Assembly (NCBI GenBank): GCA_028826165.1
Contig: JAPDFW010000064.1
Coordinates: 372,001 to 436,000, forward strand
From: Anaeramoeba ignava
Lineage: Eukaryota > Metamonada > Anaeramoebidae
Direction: 5' to 3'
Length of the DNA: 64,000 nt
Positions 24,901 to 36,100 of this stretch are shown here, one piece after another. Position 1 is the stretch's first letter, and each line of letters starts with the position of its first letter. The notes beneath the pieces are model-generated. The model did not search any database. It was given only the letters and a program-made list of their open reading frames with translations, and was not told the origin of the DNA. A program made the position numbers and the translations under genes.

Positions 24901-27900
24901 TTTAGATTTTTCTTTTCTATTCTTTTTGATTTACATTAATAATATTAATATCAGCTCCTGATTTACTTAATAATTCTACTACCTGAATTGAATTTTCACA
25001 ACAAATAGCATCAAAAATTGGGGAATGAACCTTTGAAAAATTAAATTTTAAATTAAAATCAAAATTAAAATTAAAATTAAAATTAAAATTAAAATACCAA
25101 CTAAAAATCAAATAATAAATAAATATTTTTTCATTTTAACTTCTCTTTTTTTCTTTCTTTATAAAGAAAAAAGAATATAATATTTACATCCTAAATTAAA
25201 AATAATAAAATTAGTTCTTATTGAAAAGAAAAAGAAAATTTTTTTCATAATATTTTTTTACAGAATTTATATTAAGAATTGAACCTGCTTCAATTAATTT
25301 CTCAATAATTTTCAAATTTAAATTATTCTGAATTGCTCTATTTAATGGTAATAAATCATACTAAAATAAAAAGAAAAATTTAATCATTTGGAAACTTTTT
25401 CCCTTTCAAAATAAAATTTTACTTTCTAAATTTTCCCAAAAAAAAAATATTATTAATATTATTATTAATATTATTATTAGAAATCTTTTAGAAAAACAAA
25501 AAAATTTACATCTTTGTAATTAATATTTGCTCCATTTTTTAATAAAATATCAATTATTTCAAGACTAATTTTTTTATTTGTGCAAGCATGCATTAAAGGT
25601 GTAAATCCCTGAAAATGAAACAATAAAACAAAATTAATAAAATATTATTTTTGTTAATTTTTCCTTTAAATGATAAAGAATTACTTGCTAATTAAAAACA
25701 AACAAACATAATTTGGGTTTAATTTTTATCTTTTGCCTTTTTTTTTAAAAAAATTTACTTTCTATAAAATTATAAAAATAAAAATTTAAATAAATATATA
25801 AAAAATAAAATATATACATCAGTTTCATTAATTTGTGATCCATTATTTAGAAAAAATTCAATTTTTTGTGTATTTGTTCCGTTTTGTAATGCAAGCATTA
25901 AAGCAGTTTCTTTCTAAATATATAATAGAATAAATAAATTATTATTATATATATTTTTCTTTTGATTTACATTCTAAAAATGATATAAAATTAATTTCAA
26001 AAATTATATTGAAAAAGAAAATTTAAAGCAATTTACTTTCTACAAAGATAATTAATATAAGAATTTAAATAAAAATAAAGAACTCACATTTTTCAAATTT
26101 ATATCAGCTTTGTATTCAAGAAAAAGTTCGAAATATGAAATATCAAAATTATTCATTGAAAGATAATGAAATGGCGCATTTAACTAAAAATTAAAATAAA
26201 TCAAAATGATTTAATATAATCCTATTTTTTCATAATGAATTATAAACTTTACATTCTATAAAAAAAAAAGAAATTAATCAATCAATTAATTAATTAATTG
26301 AACTTCCTTTTTTTTTTTGAAAAATAAAATTTATAAAAAATTCTTTTTACAAACTTTATAAAAATTTTTTAATATAAATTTTTAATAAAAAAAAATTTAT
26401 AAGAAAATTAAATACATCTTGACAATTAGGATTAAAACCAACACTTAATAATTTTTTTACTATATCTAAAGAATAATGATTTTTTAATAAGTAATGTAAA
26501 CTTGACATTCCCTAATGAAATAAATAAATCAATAATGAAATTCCAGAATGATAAATTTTTTATTTATTTTTACATCCTATTTTTATAATTTTAATTTTAA
26601 ATTTGAATTTAAATTTTAATAATATTAAATAAAAATACATCCTAATAATGAAATTATTGAATTAATAAAGAATTGTTTTTTATTTATTAGAAAATAAAAA
26701 CAAAATACATCAAAAATATTTATTTCTGTGTTTAAATCAACAAGCTTATTTATGAAATATTCATTATTTGGGTATTGTGTTGCTAAATGTAATGCATTTT
26801 GAGACTAAATTAGCAAAATGAATATTAATACAAAATAATATCTAATAATTATTAATTTAAATACATTCTAATCAAATTATAAAAAGGAAATTATTTTTGT
26901 TATATATAATTTTAAAAGAAAATAAAAGTTACTTTCTAAAAAGAAATGTAAAAAAAAAATGTAAAAAAAAAGCAATGAAAAATATTTACATTTAAACAAT
27001 TTGGATCGGAACCACAACCTAAAAGAAAATCAAACAATTCTTTATCAGGAAAATAATAAAAAAGGAAATGCAAAGGTGAATTTTCATCCTAATACAAAAA
27101 AAAAATTTATATTAAAAATTGAAGAAAAAAAACCCAGAAAGAAATTACTTTCTAAAAAAAAACAAAATAATTATTTTTTCCAAATTATTTCAAATATAAT
27201 AATAATAATACATCTTTTGAATTGGAATCAGATCCAAATTTTATTAATAATTTAATGATATCAAGTGAACATTTTCTTTGAATTGCAAAATGTAAATAAC
27301 TCATTTTCTAGAAAAAAAAAATATTATAAATTTGAATAAATTTTCTTTTTAGATTAGATTATTTACATGGCGATTCCTATGAATATCAATTCCATGATTT
27401 AATAAAATTTCCACAAGTTCTTTTCTTTTTTGTTTTAGAGCTAAAGTTAAATAAGATTCTTCCTGGAAAATTGAATATAAAAAAAAAATATTTTATTTTG
27501 ATTAAAATTCTCAAATTTTTCTTTTGTTTTTATTTTACAAACTATTTTTATTATGAATCAAAATTTTTTTTGAATAAATAATTTGTTTTTTTGTTTTTAA
27601 AAATTTTTTACATCCTAAAAAAAATATTCATTTATTATTATTATTATTAATGAAAAAAAATAAGTATTGATACATTTTCAACTTCTATGTTTGGATTATG
27701 TGAGAGTAAAAGTTTGATTATTTTTTCACTAATTTTGTTGTTTATTGCGATATGGATTGGAGTATTATTCTAAATAATATTAAAAAGAATTATATTTATT
27801 TTAATAAAAAGCTTAAAATTTTTATTATATTATAAATTACATCCTAATTATTTTTATTATTCATTTAATTTGAATATTTACATTATTATTTCTTTTTTCT

Positions 27901-29242
27901 AAATTAAATTTACACTCTAAAACAAATTTTTTTTTTAAAAAAATCAAAAATCAAAATGAAATTCAAATTTACATCTTTTGCATCAACAGAAGCACCTGCT
28001 TTTAAAAGTAATTCAATAATATATTCATTAGGTTCTGAATTTTGGAGAATCATATGAAGTGGTGTTTGTTTCTTTAACAGGAAAATGGAAAATTTTTAAT
28101 ATTATATTAAAATAATATTATTAAACTAAAATAAATTTTACTTGCTAAATTAATTTTTATAAATTTTTTTTTTGTTAATAATTTTATAAAATTATTTAGA
28201 AATAATTTACAATCTATGAAAAAAAAGGGTTATTTTTTTAAAAAAAAAAGAATAATTTAATGGAAAAAAATACATCAACTGCATTTATATCAACTCCTTT
28301 AGAAATGAGTATTTTAACAATTTGTGAAGAAGAGTTATTTCTTATTGCACAATGAAGAGAATTTTCCTTATTCTTTTAATTTTTAAAATGAGGAAAGAAA
28401 TGTAAAAAAAAACAACAACAAAATACATATTTTTTTTTTCTATTTGATTAAAATTTACCCACTAAAATTACAATAAAAATAAAAATAAAAATAAAAATAA
28501 AAATAAAAATAAAAATAAAAATAAAAATAAAAATAAAAATAAAAATAAAAATAAAAATAAAAATAACAAACATGCTATAAAATATAAAATCATAATCAAA
28601 AATATATTTTTTAAATTCATTCATTCATTCATTTATTTTTAAACAAACATTTCTAAAATTAACATCTGCACCAATATTACAAATATACTCAATAATTTCA
28701 ATATTTGAATTATTTTCTAAAAGAAAAAATAAAGGAGTATCGAACTAAAAGAAAAATTTTAATTGGAGAAAAAAAAACAATCAAATTAAAAAAATTTTCT
28801 TTTTTACGTGATCTCTTAAAATTATTAACTTACATCCTTTTAATTTATTTATTAAAAAACAAAATAATTGAATTTTAAAAATGAAGTGGAAAAAATTTTT
28901 TTTCTTTTACAGTCTTTTTTATTAATCAAAAAACAAAATCAATTTTATTACTGAATTATTCAATTTTTATAATTTAAATTACATCAACACAATTTGGTTT
29001 TGCTCCTTTTGAAAAAATTTCTTTAATTTCTTCAAGAGAAGATTTAGATTTCAATGCACCAAATAATTCAAGAGTTAACTAAGAAAAAAAAAAGAAAGAA
29101 AAAGAAAAATTTTATTGATTTTTTTTCAAATTCAAAATTTCTTAAAAATTCTTGCATTATATTGTTCATCATCATATTCATGAAATGGTTGAACTTCTTC
29201 ATCAGAATAATCTTGGAAATAATTTAACATTAAACGATCCAT
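21924..29242 (-). CDS. Ankyrin-repeat/tandem BTB protein A, with 33 three-nucleotide microexons
   Basis: About 1,041 aa from 25 ordinary exons and 33 exons of 3 nt. Exon 1 is 29242-29156 (GC donor). Then, from the 5' end, ordinary exons begin at 29078, 28744, 28366, 28071, 27769, 27462, 27307, 27088, 26804, 26511, 26183, 25913, 25608, 25360, 25030, 24854, 24685, 24521, 24195, 23882, 23712, 23341, 23003 or 23007, and 22646 (last, to 21924). Most are 90-102 nt and encode one ankyrin repeat each, for example G-L-T-P-L-H-I-A and G-Q-T-P-F-H-I-A. The last exon carries two BTB folds (F-M-D-I-K-I near its start, S-K-D-F-T-I-L-V later), typical of adaptor proteins such as Cullin-3 partners. Ankyrin stacks bind protein ligands, so a substrate adaptor is the likely role. 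Nearly all junctions are phase 0. The exception is 23242/23003. Confidence 0.85.
22744..28913 (-). other. Array of 33 in-frame 3-nt microexons
   Basis: Each is AG|NNN|GT on the minus strand. Lower coordinates and encoded residues in transcript order: 28911 T, 28834 D; 28572 H, 28459 W; 28211 I, 28142 Q; 27914 S, 27841 D; 27612 D, 27539 F; 27149 K; 26933 K, 26865 N; 26639 D, 26574 D; 26351 F, 26253 N; 26037 K, 25971 N; 25759 K, 25685 Q; 25423 K; 25188 D, 25098 L; 24349 G, 24268 S; 24028 R, 23964 W; 23540 N, 23462 N; 23085 D; 22827 K, 22744 K. They lie between ankyrin exons and code the two variable loop-tip positions before the G-x-T-P-L motif. None is a stop codon. Donors are mostly GTAAA/GTATT and acceptors TAG or AAG. 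Transcript evidence is lacking. Confidence 0.82.
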
Positions 29243-29260
29243 TTTAAATTGAGCAAAAAA

Positions 29261-29300
29261 AATGAAAAAAAATGAAAAAAAAATGAAAAATGAAAAAAAT
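29261..29300 (-). promoter_or_regulatory. TTTTTCATTTTT cluster upstream of ankyrin/BTB A
   Basis: Four TTTTTCATTTTT-type copies on the minus strand, 20-60 nt upstream of the start codon at 29242 and inside the 117-bp spacer to Pop7. Confidence 0.5.
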
Positions 29301-29359
29301 ATTTTTTTTGAATTTATTCAGTTTTAATTTAAAATAAATAGAAAATTTAATTCTAAAAA

Positions 29360-29803
29360 TTAATCTTTTTTTCGAGTAATAAGAATATGAATTGAAGAAT
29401 TAACTCGAGTTTGAGAAATTGGTTCTAATCCCTAAAATTATTTAAATAAAAGAAAAAATAATCAATTAATTTTAATTTTAATTTTAATTTTTCAATAAAT
29501 AATGTTTATTAATACATCTTCAATAGGTTGATATTCATCAAATAATTCCTCAGAAGAAGTTGTTGGAGAAACTTCCAAATTATTTAAATATTTCTCTTGA
29601 AGTAAAAGTGCAAATTCAATAGCTTTATTAATAGAATAACCTAAAGCATGAATTTTTATTTGAAAAACTCCAGAATCAAATAATTTAATTGCTCTTTTCA
29701 TTAAAGAATTAATAGAATTTTTTGAACAAACATAAATATCATTTTTATTTGATTTTGGGTGAACAGGAACTCTTTTAACAAAATTATAATTTGATAAATT
29801 CAT
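29360..29803 (-). CDS. POP7: RNase P/MRP subunit Pop7/Rpp20 (Alba fold)
   Basis: Two exons, 29803-29516 and 29431-29360, total 360 nt, 119 aa, the usual size of Rpp20. The protein acts in the nucleus as part of RNase P and RNase MRP, where with Pop6/Rpp25 it binds the P3 stem of the RNA for tRNA 5' maturation and rRNA processing. Alba-fold signatures: N-D-I-Y-V-C-S-K near residue 20, K-R-A-I-K-L-F, then I-K-I-H-A-L-G-Y-S-I-N-K-A-I. The family's closing strand T-R-V-N-S-S-I-H-I-L appears in exon 2, matching the T-R-x-N-S-A-I-H-I ending of Rpp20. It sits head to head with the EQK-repeat gene across 61 bp. Confidence 0.88.
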
Positions 29804-29864
29804 TTTTATTTAAAAAAAAAATGAAAAAAACATTTTTCCATTTTTTTCATTTTTTAAAATCTAA
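29804..29864. promoter_or_regulatory. Bidirectional promoter, Pop7 / EQK-repeat gene
   Basis: Only 61 bp separate the two start codons. TTTTTTTCATTTTTT occurs on the minus strand next to Pop7 and again on the plus strand (about 29840-29856) next to the other gene, so each direction has its own copy. Confidence 0.55.
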
Positions 29865-30756
29865 ATGAAATTTTTATTCCTTTTAATTTTTATTCAATTA
29901 ATTTTAATTCAATCAATTTTAACACAAGAAGAAGAAAATTCTTCAAATGAACAAGAAAAGTAAAAACTTTTCTTTATTTTTTAAAAAAAATTTAATAAGA
30001 ATAAATCATTTTAAGACTTCAATTTTTTTTTTTTTAAAAAATAAAATTTAGAGTAAATTCTGAATCTAGTAAAGGTTCTTTATTAGAACTTTATGAATAT
30101 GTAATTCAATATTTAAAAAAAGAACAAGAAGAAAGTGAAAATTTACAAAAAGGATTTATAAGTTTAATAGAAGCTTTAAGAGAATTTATCAAAAATTTTA
30201 AAGATGAATTTGATTCAGAAAAAACAGAAGAAAAATTTAAAGAATTTATTGTAGAATTAAGAGAAGATCCTTTATATCAAAAAGTATTTGTTGCTCTTCT
30301 TTTCCGTAATGAAAATTCACTTATTCAAGCTTTTCCTGAAGTTGCTTTAAAATTAAAAGATTTTTCTCCTCAATTAGGTTCATTTTTTGGGAATTTTTTA
30401 GCTAAAACTTTTGGAGTTGAAAAGTTAGAAGAAGAACAAAAAGAAGAACAAAAAGAAGAACAAAAAGAAGAACAAAAAGAAGAACAAAAAGAAGAACAAA
30501 AAGAAAAACAAAAAAAACAACAAAAAGAAGAACAAAAAGAAGAACAAAAAGAAGAACAAAAAGAAGAACAAAAAGAAGAACAAAAAGAAGAACAAAAAGA
30601 AGAACAAAAAGAAAAACAAAAACAAAAAGAAAAACAAAAACAAAAAAAAAACAAAAACAAAAACAAAAAGAAAAACAAAAACAAAAAGAAAAAGAAAAAC
30701 AAAAACAAAAAAAAGAAAAAAAAGAAAAAGAAAAAGAAAAAGAAAAAGAATTATAA
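29865..30756 (+). CDS. Secreted helical protein with EQKE repeat tail
   Basis: Two exons, 29865-29959 and 30052-30756, about 266 aa. Residues 1-22 are a signal peptide (MKFLFLLIFIQLILIQ). The middle 110 residues are amphipathic helix with no family I recognise; the core includes REFIKNFKDEF and LIQAFPEVALKLK. The last 110 residues are an EEQKEEQK repeat passing into KQKEK. An A10 run at 30642-30651 shifts the frame; one more A restores QKQK repeats and a stop at 30754-30756, whereas the literal frame runs to a TAA near 30832. This is probably a length error in the repeat. Function is unknown. Confidence 0.6.
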
Positions 30757-30834
30757 AAAATTTTTTCCAACTTTTTTTTTTCATTTTTTTCATTCAAAAT
30801 CAAAAAACAAAAAACAAAAAACAAAACAAATTTA

Positions 30835-33059
30835 ATGGTTTTTCTAAAATCTTCCTCAAAAATTTTATTTATTTTTGTTATTTTTCATCTTTGTTCTTTA
30901 TCTTTACTTTCTAATGATTTTGAAAAACAATATGATTATGATAAAGTAAAAAAAAGAATAATCAAAAAGAAAAAGAAAATTTAAATTTAAATTCATTTTC
31001 AAATTTAAATTCATTTTCAAATTCAAATAAAAAGGACACCTTTATATTCAAAAAAGTTGAACAAGAATTAGAAGAAATGTAAATAAAAATGTTTTAAAAA
31101 AATTTTTTTTTTCTTTTCTAAATTAAATTTATTACATTTTTAAACATAAATTTTACATAAAATCAATTAACTTCTTTTATAAATTTATTATTACTTTTGT
31201 TTTTGATTAATTTTTTTTTTATTTTAGTGATCCTATTGAATCAGCAAAAAAATTAGCAGAAGAAATTAAAATGAAGAACGATCGATTAAACTTAAATCCA
31301 ATTATTTTTATTCCAGGTTTATTTTTTAATTTATTAACTATTTCAATTAATTAATTAATTAATTCAATTCATTAATTTTTTAAAGGATTGGGTGGATCTA
31401 AAATTGAAACTAAACTTGATAATTTTAATACTAAACATTGGTTTTGTGAAAAGAATAAAGATTGGTTTAGAGTTTGGTTAACTGTTGAACTTTATGCGCC
31501 TGAAGTAGTTGAAGTAAGGAATCAAGAAAATAAATTTAAATAAAATAAATTTAATCAAATAAATTTAAATCAAATAAATTTAATCAAATAAAATAAATTT
31601 AATCAAATAAATTTAAATCAAATAAATTTAATCAAATAAATTAAATAAAATAAAATAAATTTAATCAAATAAATTTAATCAAATAAATTTAATCAAATAA
31701 ATTTAATCAAATAAATTAAATAAAATAAATCAAATAAATTTAAATCAAATAAATTTAAATCAAATAAATTTAATCAAATAAATTTAAATCAAATAAATTT
31801 AATCAAATAAATTTAATCAAATAAAATAAATTTAATCAAATAAATTTAAATAAAATAAATAAATAAAATAAATTTAATCAAATAAATTTAATCAAATAAA
31901 TTAAATAAAATAAATCAAATAAATTTAAATCAAATAAATTTAATCAAATAAATTTAATAAAATAAATTTAAATCAAATAAATTTAAATCAAATAAATTAA
32001 ATAAAATAAATCAAATAAATTTAAATCAAATAAATTTAATCAAATAAATTTAAATCAAATAAAATAAATTTAATTTAAATAAATTTAATCACATGAAATT
32101 TCAGTACAGCTACTCAGAAAAGTTATAATCAAAAAGGAGTATCTGTACGACCAATTTCAGGAATTGAAGGAGTTGTAAATTTAGATCCCACACTATTTTT
32201 CATCTCAGAAGTAGCATATTTTTCACGAATGTCCAAAGTTTTAGAAGACTTAGGATACCAAGAAGATAAAAACTTATTTGCATTACCATATGATTGGAGA
32301 TTAGCACCAAATAATTTAACAGATTACTTTGAGTTATTAAAATACACAGTTGAGTATTCTTATTCAATCAATAATGGAATGAGAGTGAATTTAATGACAC
32401 ACTCAATGGGATGCACTATTGCAACATATTTCTTAGCAAATCAAACACAGGAATGGAAAGACAAGTACATTTCAACATTTATTCCACTTTCACCACCAAT
32501 GGGAGGAGTTTTCAAGGGAATCAATTCATTAGTTGAAGGAGAAAATTTCGGAATTCCGATTATAATTGGATCGGAAATTAAAGACTTGGAAGTTTCATTA
32601 CCAAGTATATATTATTTCTTGCCTCATTCACCCTTTTGGACACAACCCGTTGTCAAAACTGCATCAAAAGATTACTATCCTACTTTTGATGACTATAACG
32701 TTCTTTTCAATGATTTGGGATTGCCTCAATATTCTCATCAATTACTCCAACTTACTTGGAAAGATTCGCTTGTTTTTAACCCTCCTGGTGTTCCAACTTA
32801 TCTTCAAATTGGAAGTGGAATCAAAACCCCTATTTATTTCCAATTCGAAACTGATCTTAATGGAAAACATGAAATTATTTATGGAAATGGTGATGGCACT
32901 TGTAATCATGATGTTATGATTATTCCTTGTACTGAATGGGCTCAAGGTCAAACACAACCTGTTCAATGCTATATTTGGAATGGAGCTGGTCATCAAGATA
33001 CTATTTCAAAAGATGAAATTATTGAACAAATTCTTCAGATCATTTCTAATGCTAATTAA
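30835..33059 (+). CDS. LCAT/phospholipase A-like secreted lipase
   Basis: Exons 30835-31078, 31228-31316, 31386-31513 and about 32105-33059. A signal peptide (MVFLKSSSKILFIFVIF) precedes an acidic/N-rich spacer. The alpha/beta-hydrolase body shows PIIFIPGLGGSK, the family's oxyanion and Gly motif, LPYDWRLAPNNL, then THSMG with the nucleophile Ser, and later DGTCN and GAGHQDT with the catalytic Asp and His. LCAT and lysosomal PLA2 act on phosphatidylcholine, so an extracellular or lysosomal phospholipid acyl-hydrolase is likely. Two oddities: an A8 run (30948-30955) needs one extra A, and the junction of exons 3 and 4 (phase 0 to phase 2) lacks about 2 mod 3 bases, just where the family has its conserved Cys-Trp. 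A short exon seems to be missing from the satellite intron. Confidence 0.82.
31514..32104. repeat. Intron satellite, AAATTTAATCAAAT type
   Basis: Repeat of AAATAAATTTAATC with AAATTTAAATC variants filling intron 3 of the LCAT-like gene. Between 31535 and 32090 there is no G on the plus strand, so no GT donor can lie inside it as assembled. The phase mismatch of the flanking exons suggests material has been lost here. Confidence 0.85.
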
Positions 33060-33140
33060 AGAAAGAAAAAAGAATAACAACAAAATTAATTTTTTTCTCA
33101 ATCCATTTTTTTCAATTTTAATTAAATTTCAATTTTAAAT

Positions 33141-33165
33141 TTTTTTCATTTTTTTTCTTTCTTTT
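33141..33165 (+). promoter_or_regulatory. TTTTTTCATTTTTTTT motif upstream of deubiquitinase
   Basis: One copy of the recurrent motif, ending about 20 nt upstream of the ATG at 33180 and followed by a CTTT-rich tract. Confidence 0.45.
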
Positions 33166-33179
33166 TTTTTCTTTATAAA

Positions 33180-36100
33180 ATGTCTGATTCAAAAAATCAA
33201 AAAATTTTAATTGAAATTACACAATTTCAATCTCAACTTGATCTTATTAAAACAAATGCAAGAAGAGGTTAAAAAAAAAAAGCAAAATTAAAAATAAAAA
33301 TAAAAAATAAATTAAAATTGAATTAAATTAATTATTAAAATGATAGTAACTGGAACAGAATTTACAAAAACATTAAACCAAATGATTTCAATAACTAAAG
33401 AAATGCTTAAAGAAAAGAATGAATCAAAAATTACAATTTTTATGGAAGATGGAATTATGATATGGTTTCATATATTAAAAGAAAGGTATTAAAATTGGAA
33501 TTATTTTTCAATTTAAAAATTTTAATTTAAATTTTTATTTAAATTTTTTTTTATTTAAATTTAAATAGGCAACTTATTGATAAATATAAAGAAAAATTTT
33601 TCGAATTTTATCAAATTTCCATTTCTTTTGTTGTGAATCAACTTTCAAAACAAATGAATATTGAAAACACTATAATTTTAATACAAATAATTTTTTCTAA
33701 TGAAATATATTCATTTGAGTCTGTTTCACATTTACTTAAATCTGATGAAATTTATTATAAGCAAAGGATAAGTTTAACAAAAGTTTCACATAAAATACGA
33801 AAAAAAGTGAAAGAAGCAAAACAAAATTTTGTTTTTCTTGATGTAAAAAATTCAAATTCATTTATTTAAATTCAAATTAAAATTCATTTATTTAAATTAA
33901 AATTAAAATTAAAAAGTCTGAAGATGAAATTACTTCCTTATATTATTTAATGAATCTTCAATATTTTGGAGTAAATGGGGGATTTCGCCTTTTAATCAAA
34001 CTATTAGAATCAAATAATAAAGAAGAAAAAGAACAAAAAATAAGTTTTGATTCATTAACTCAAATACTTAAATTTTTCTATTCAGTAAAAAAAAAAAGAA
34101 ATTTAATTTAAAAAAAGAAAATACTGATTTACAAAAAAATTATTTTAGAACCGTAATCGCTTTCTGCCTTATGTATTTGAGGTGTATGTGCGAGAATTGA
34201 TTGAGAAAGCATCAAGTTCTATAGAAATTGAATGGAAAAGAGCGGAATCAACAAATGATTTTTGGAGAAACACAACAAATACATTATCAATGATGGGATA
34301 TTTGATTCTCGCAATTCCAGGGGTTTCAGACACTGAAGCGCAAGAGAAAATGACTCGATTGTATGTGAGGCTTGCGGATCTTGCGTTTGAAAAACAGGAA
34401 ACAAATTTAAAATTTATGGGAATCAAAATGGTTGCTTTTGGTGGCAATAAAGGAAATTTCTGATCTTGAACGGCGCTCGAATAACGAGAGCATAAAAAAG
34501 TCAATTCGCAAAAGCGCTTCTGCTCGCAGCAATGCGGCGAGAAATGTTGTTGTGAAATGGATGGAAGAAAAAGATGTGATTCAGAAACAAATTGAAGAAA
34601 ATCCAAAAGATGCTAATTTAATTGCAATTTGTAGCGAGCTCGTACACTTCCTCGGGAGCAACAGCAAAATAAAGGACAAGCTTGTGGAATATGCTTGGAA
34701 AATTGTGTGGGAAGATTACGGCGCAGATCGACGATTGAAAGAAAGTGTGAATAAGTTTCTTTTGGCGATAATAAGCGTTGCAAGTTACGAGCAGTTGAGA
34801 ATTTTGGATGAGAAAATTGGCGGGATCGGGAAGGAAAAGTACAGCTTCGAAACAGTGGAGATTATTGGGCAGGTTGCTTTCTATTTGGTTACAAAGAGTG
34901 GAAAGGGAATAAAGGGGTTGGCAAAGAATACAGGAATAGAAATTCTTTGGAAAATTGCGCAAGACGAGATCAACGTGCCTCCAAATCTGTCAGTGAGATC
35001 GAAGGGAATCCTGCGTAACATTCTTTCAAACGAGGCGTGCAAACAGGTTCGTGAGCAATTCCGGGCTCAATGCGCTCAGAACATCCAGGAACACAAAAGT
35101 GTTTTTGCTTCTTTGTCTCTTTTGAAAAATTTACTTGAAGATTTTGGAAATTCGGGAAAGGAAGAAACAGTAGAGAAAATAACAAACACAAACGCATGTG
35201 CTGCGGAGAAGACATTTAATTTAACAGAACTGGTTATTAACGATCTGGAAAAATATACAGAACTTGCAAGAGAGGGAGCAGACAAAATTTCACATTTGCG
35301 GAAAGAAATACGAATTGGAGGCGGAATTGATCAGCACAAAGACAACACAGATCACGGAGAGAATTCACAGACACCACAACACTTGGCGCTTGCAGACTTC
35401 GACTCTTCGACAATGTCACTGGTCGGGAACAAACCGCACAAAGATGAGCTCCAACAGCGCTTGAATTTTCTCGCGTTTTTAATCTCTTCATCAGAAATAA
35501 CCTTGTCATTCGCGCAGTTCGAAAGATTGTGGTTTGTGTTTGTTGAGCGCGCTGCCGCTAAAGACGACATTGAAACATTCTGGGACTTTCTTGGATCACT
35601 TCCGATCAGTAACGAAAAAATTGGACGTTGTTTTGACACAAAAACGCTCGAGCAAATTTTCAACAAGGTTTATTCTGAGGAGCGTTTTAGCGAGGGCGTA
35701 ATGAGAAATAGAGAATACACTGTCTTCGCAAAGTTGTTTATATCCGTCAATGAAAGAGAGAAAAAAATCGAGCCTGAAATGCGTGAATTTGTTCTCGAAC
35801 AACCTCGTGAAGATAGAAACAACGATTATGGATACGAGAGACAACACTCGCGTTTCGGGTTTCTCCGCAAAACGGTGGAGATGTTCCCCAAAAGATCGGC
35901 ATTTATTCGAAAAACAATTCGGGAAAAAACTGGGAATTTTGTCACTTTGTCACCTGATTTTTACAATTTAAAATTTTTATGGAATTTCGTTATTGATAGT
36001 AAAGATCCTCAAGTGGCACGTTCTTCACGCAAGATGCTAACAGACTTATACACGCTTGTTGGGTCAGATCTCGGACGAACACGCAATTCACGGAATGCGG

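Noticed and set aside
27001..27255. Plus-strand open frame M-D-R-N-H-N-L-K
   Set aside because: Antisense of two ankyrin exons and a microexon-containing intron of the minus-strand gene.
27890..27920. Further donor- or acceptor-like sites inside ankyrin introns not 3 nt apart (for example near 27890 and 28803)
   Set aside because: Spacing would be 5 nt or more, would break the frame, and the junction is already complete with two codons.
22744..28913. AG-NNN-GT as twin introns (stwintrons) or U12 introns
   Set aside because: In stwintrons one intron interrupts the other's splice site; here each side is a complete GT-AG intron with a whole codon between. No AT-AC or U12 donor consensus is seen.
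22744..28913. The 3-nt pieces as target-site duplications of inserted introns
   Set aside because: A duplication would repeat the same three bases at both ends of the insert; the two triplets of a junction and the flanking exon ends generally differ.
34182..34463. Separate small gene before the deubiquitinase
   Set aside because: It is the beginning of exon 5, separated from the rest only by a one-base difference in an A-run.
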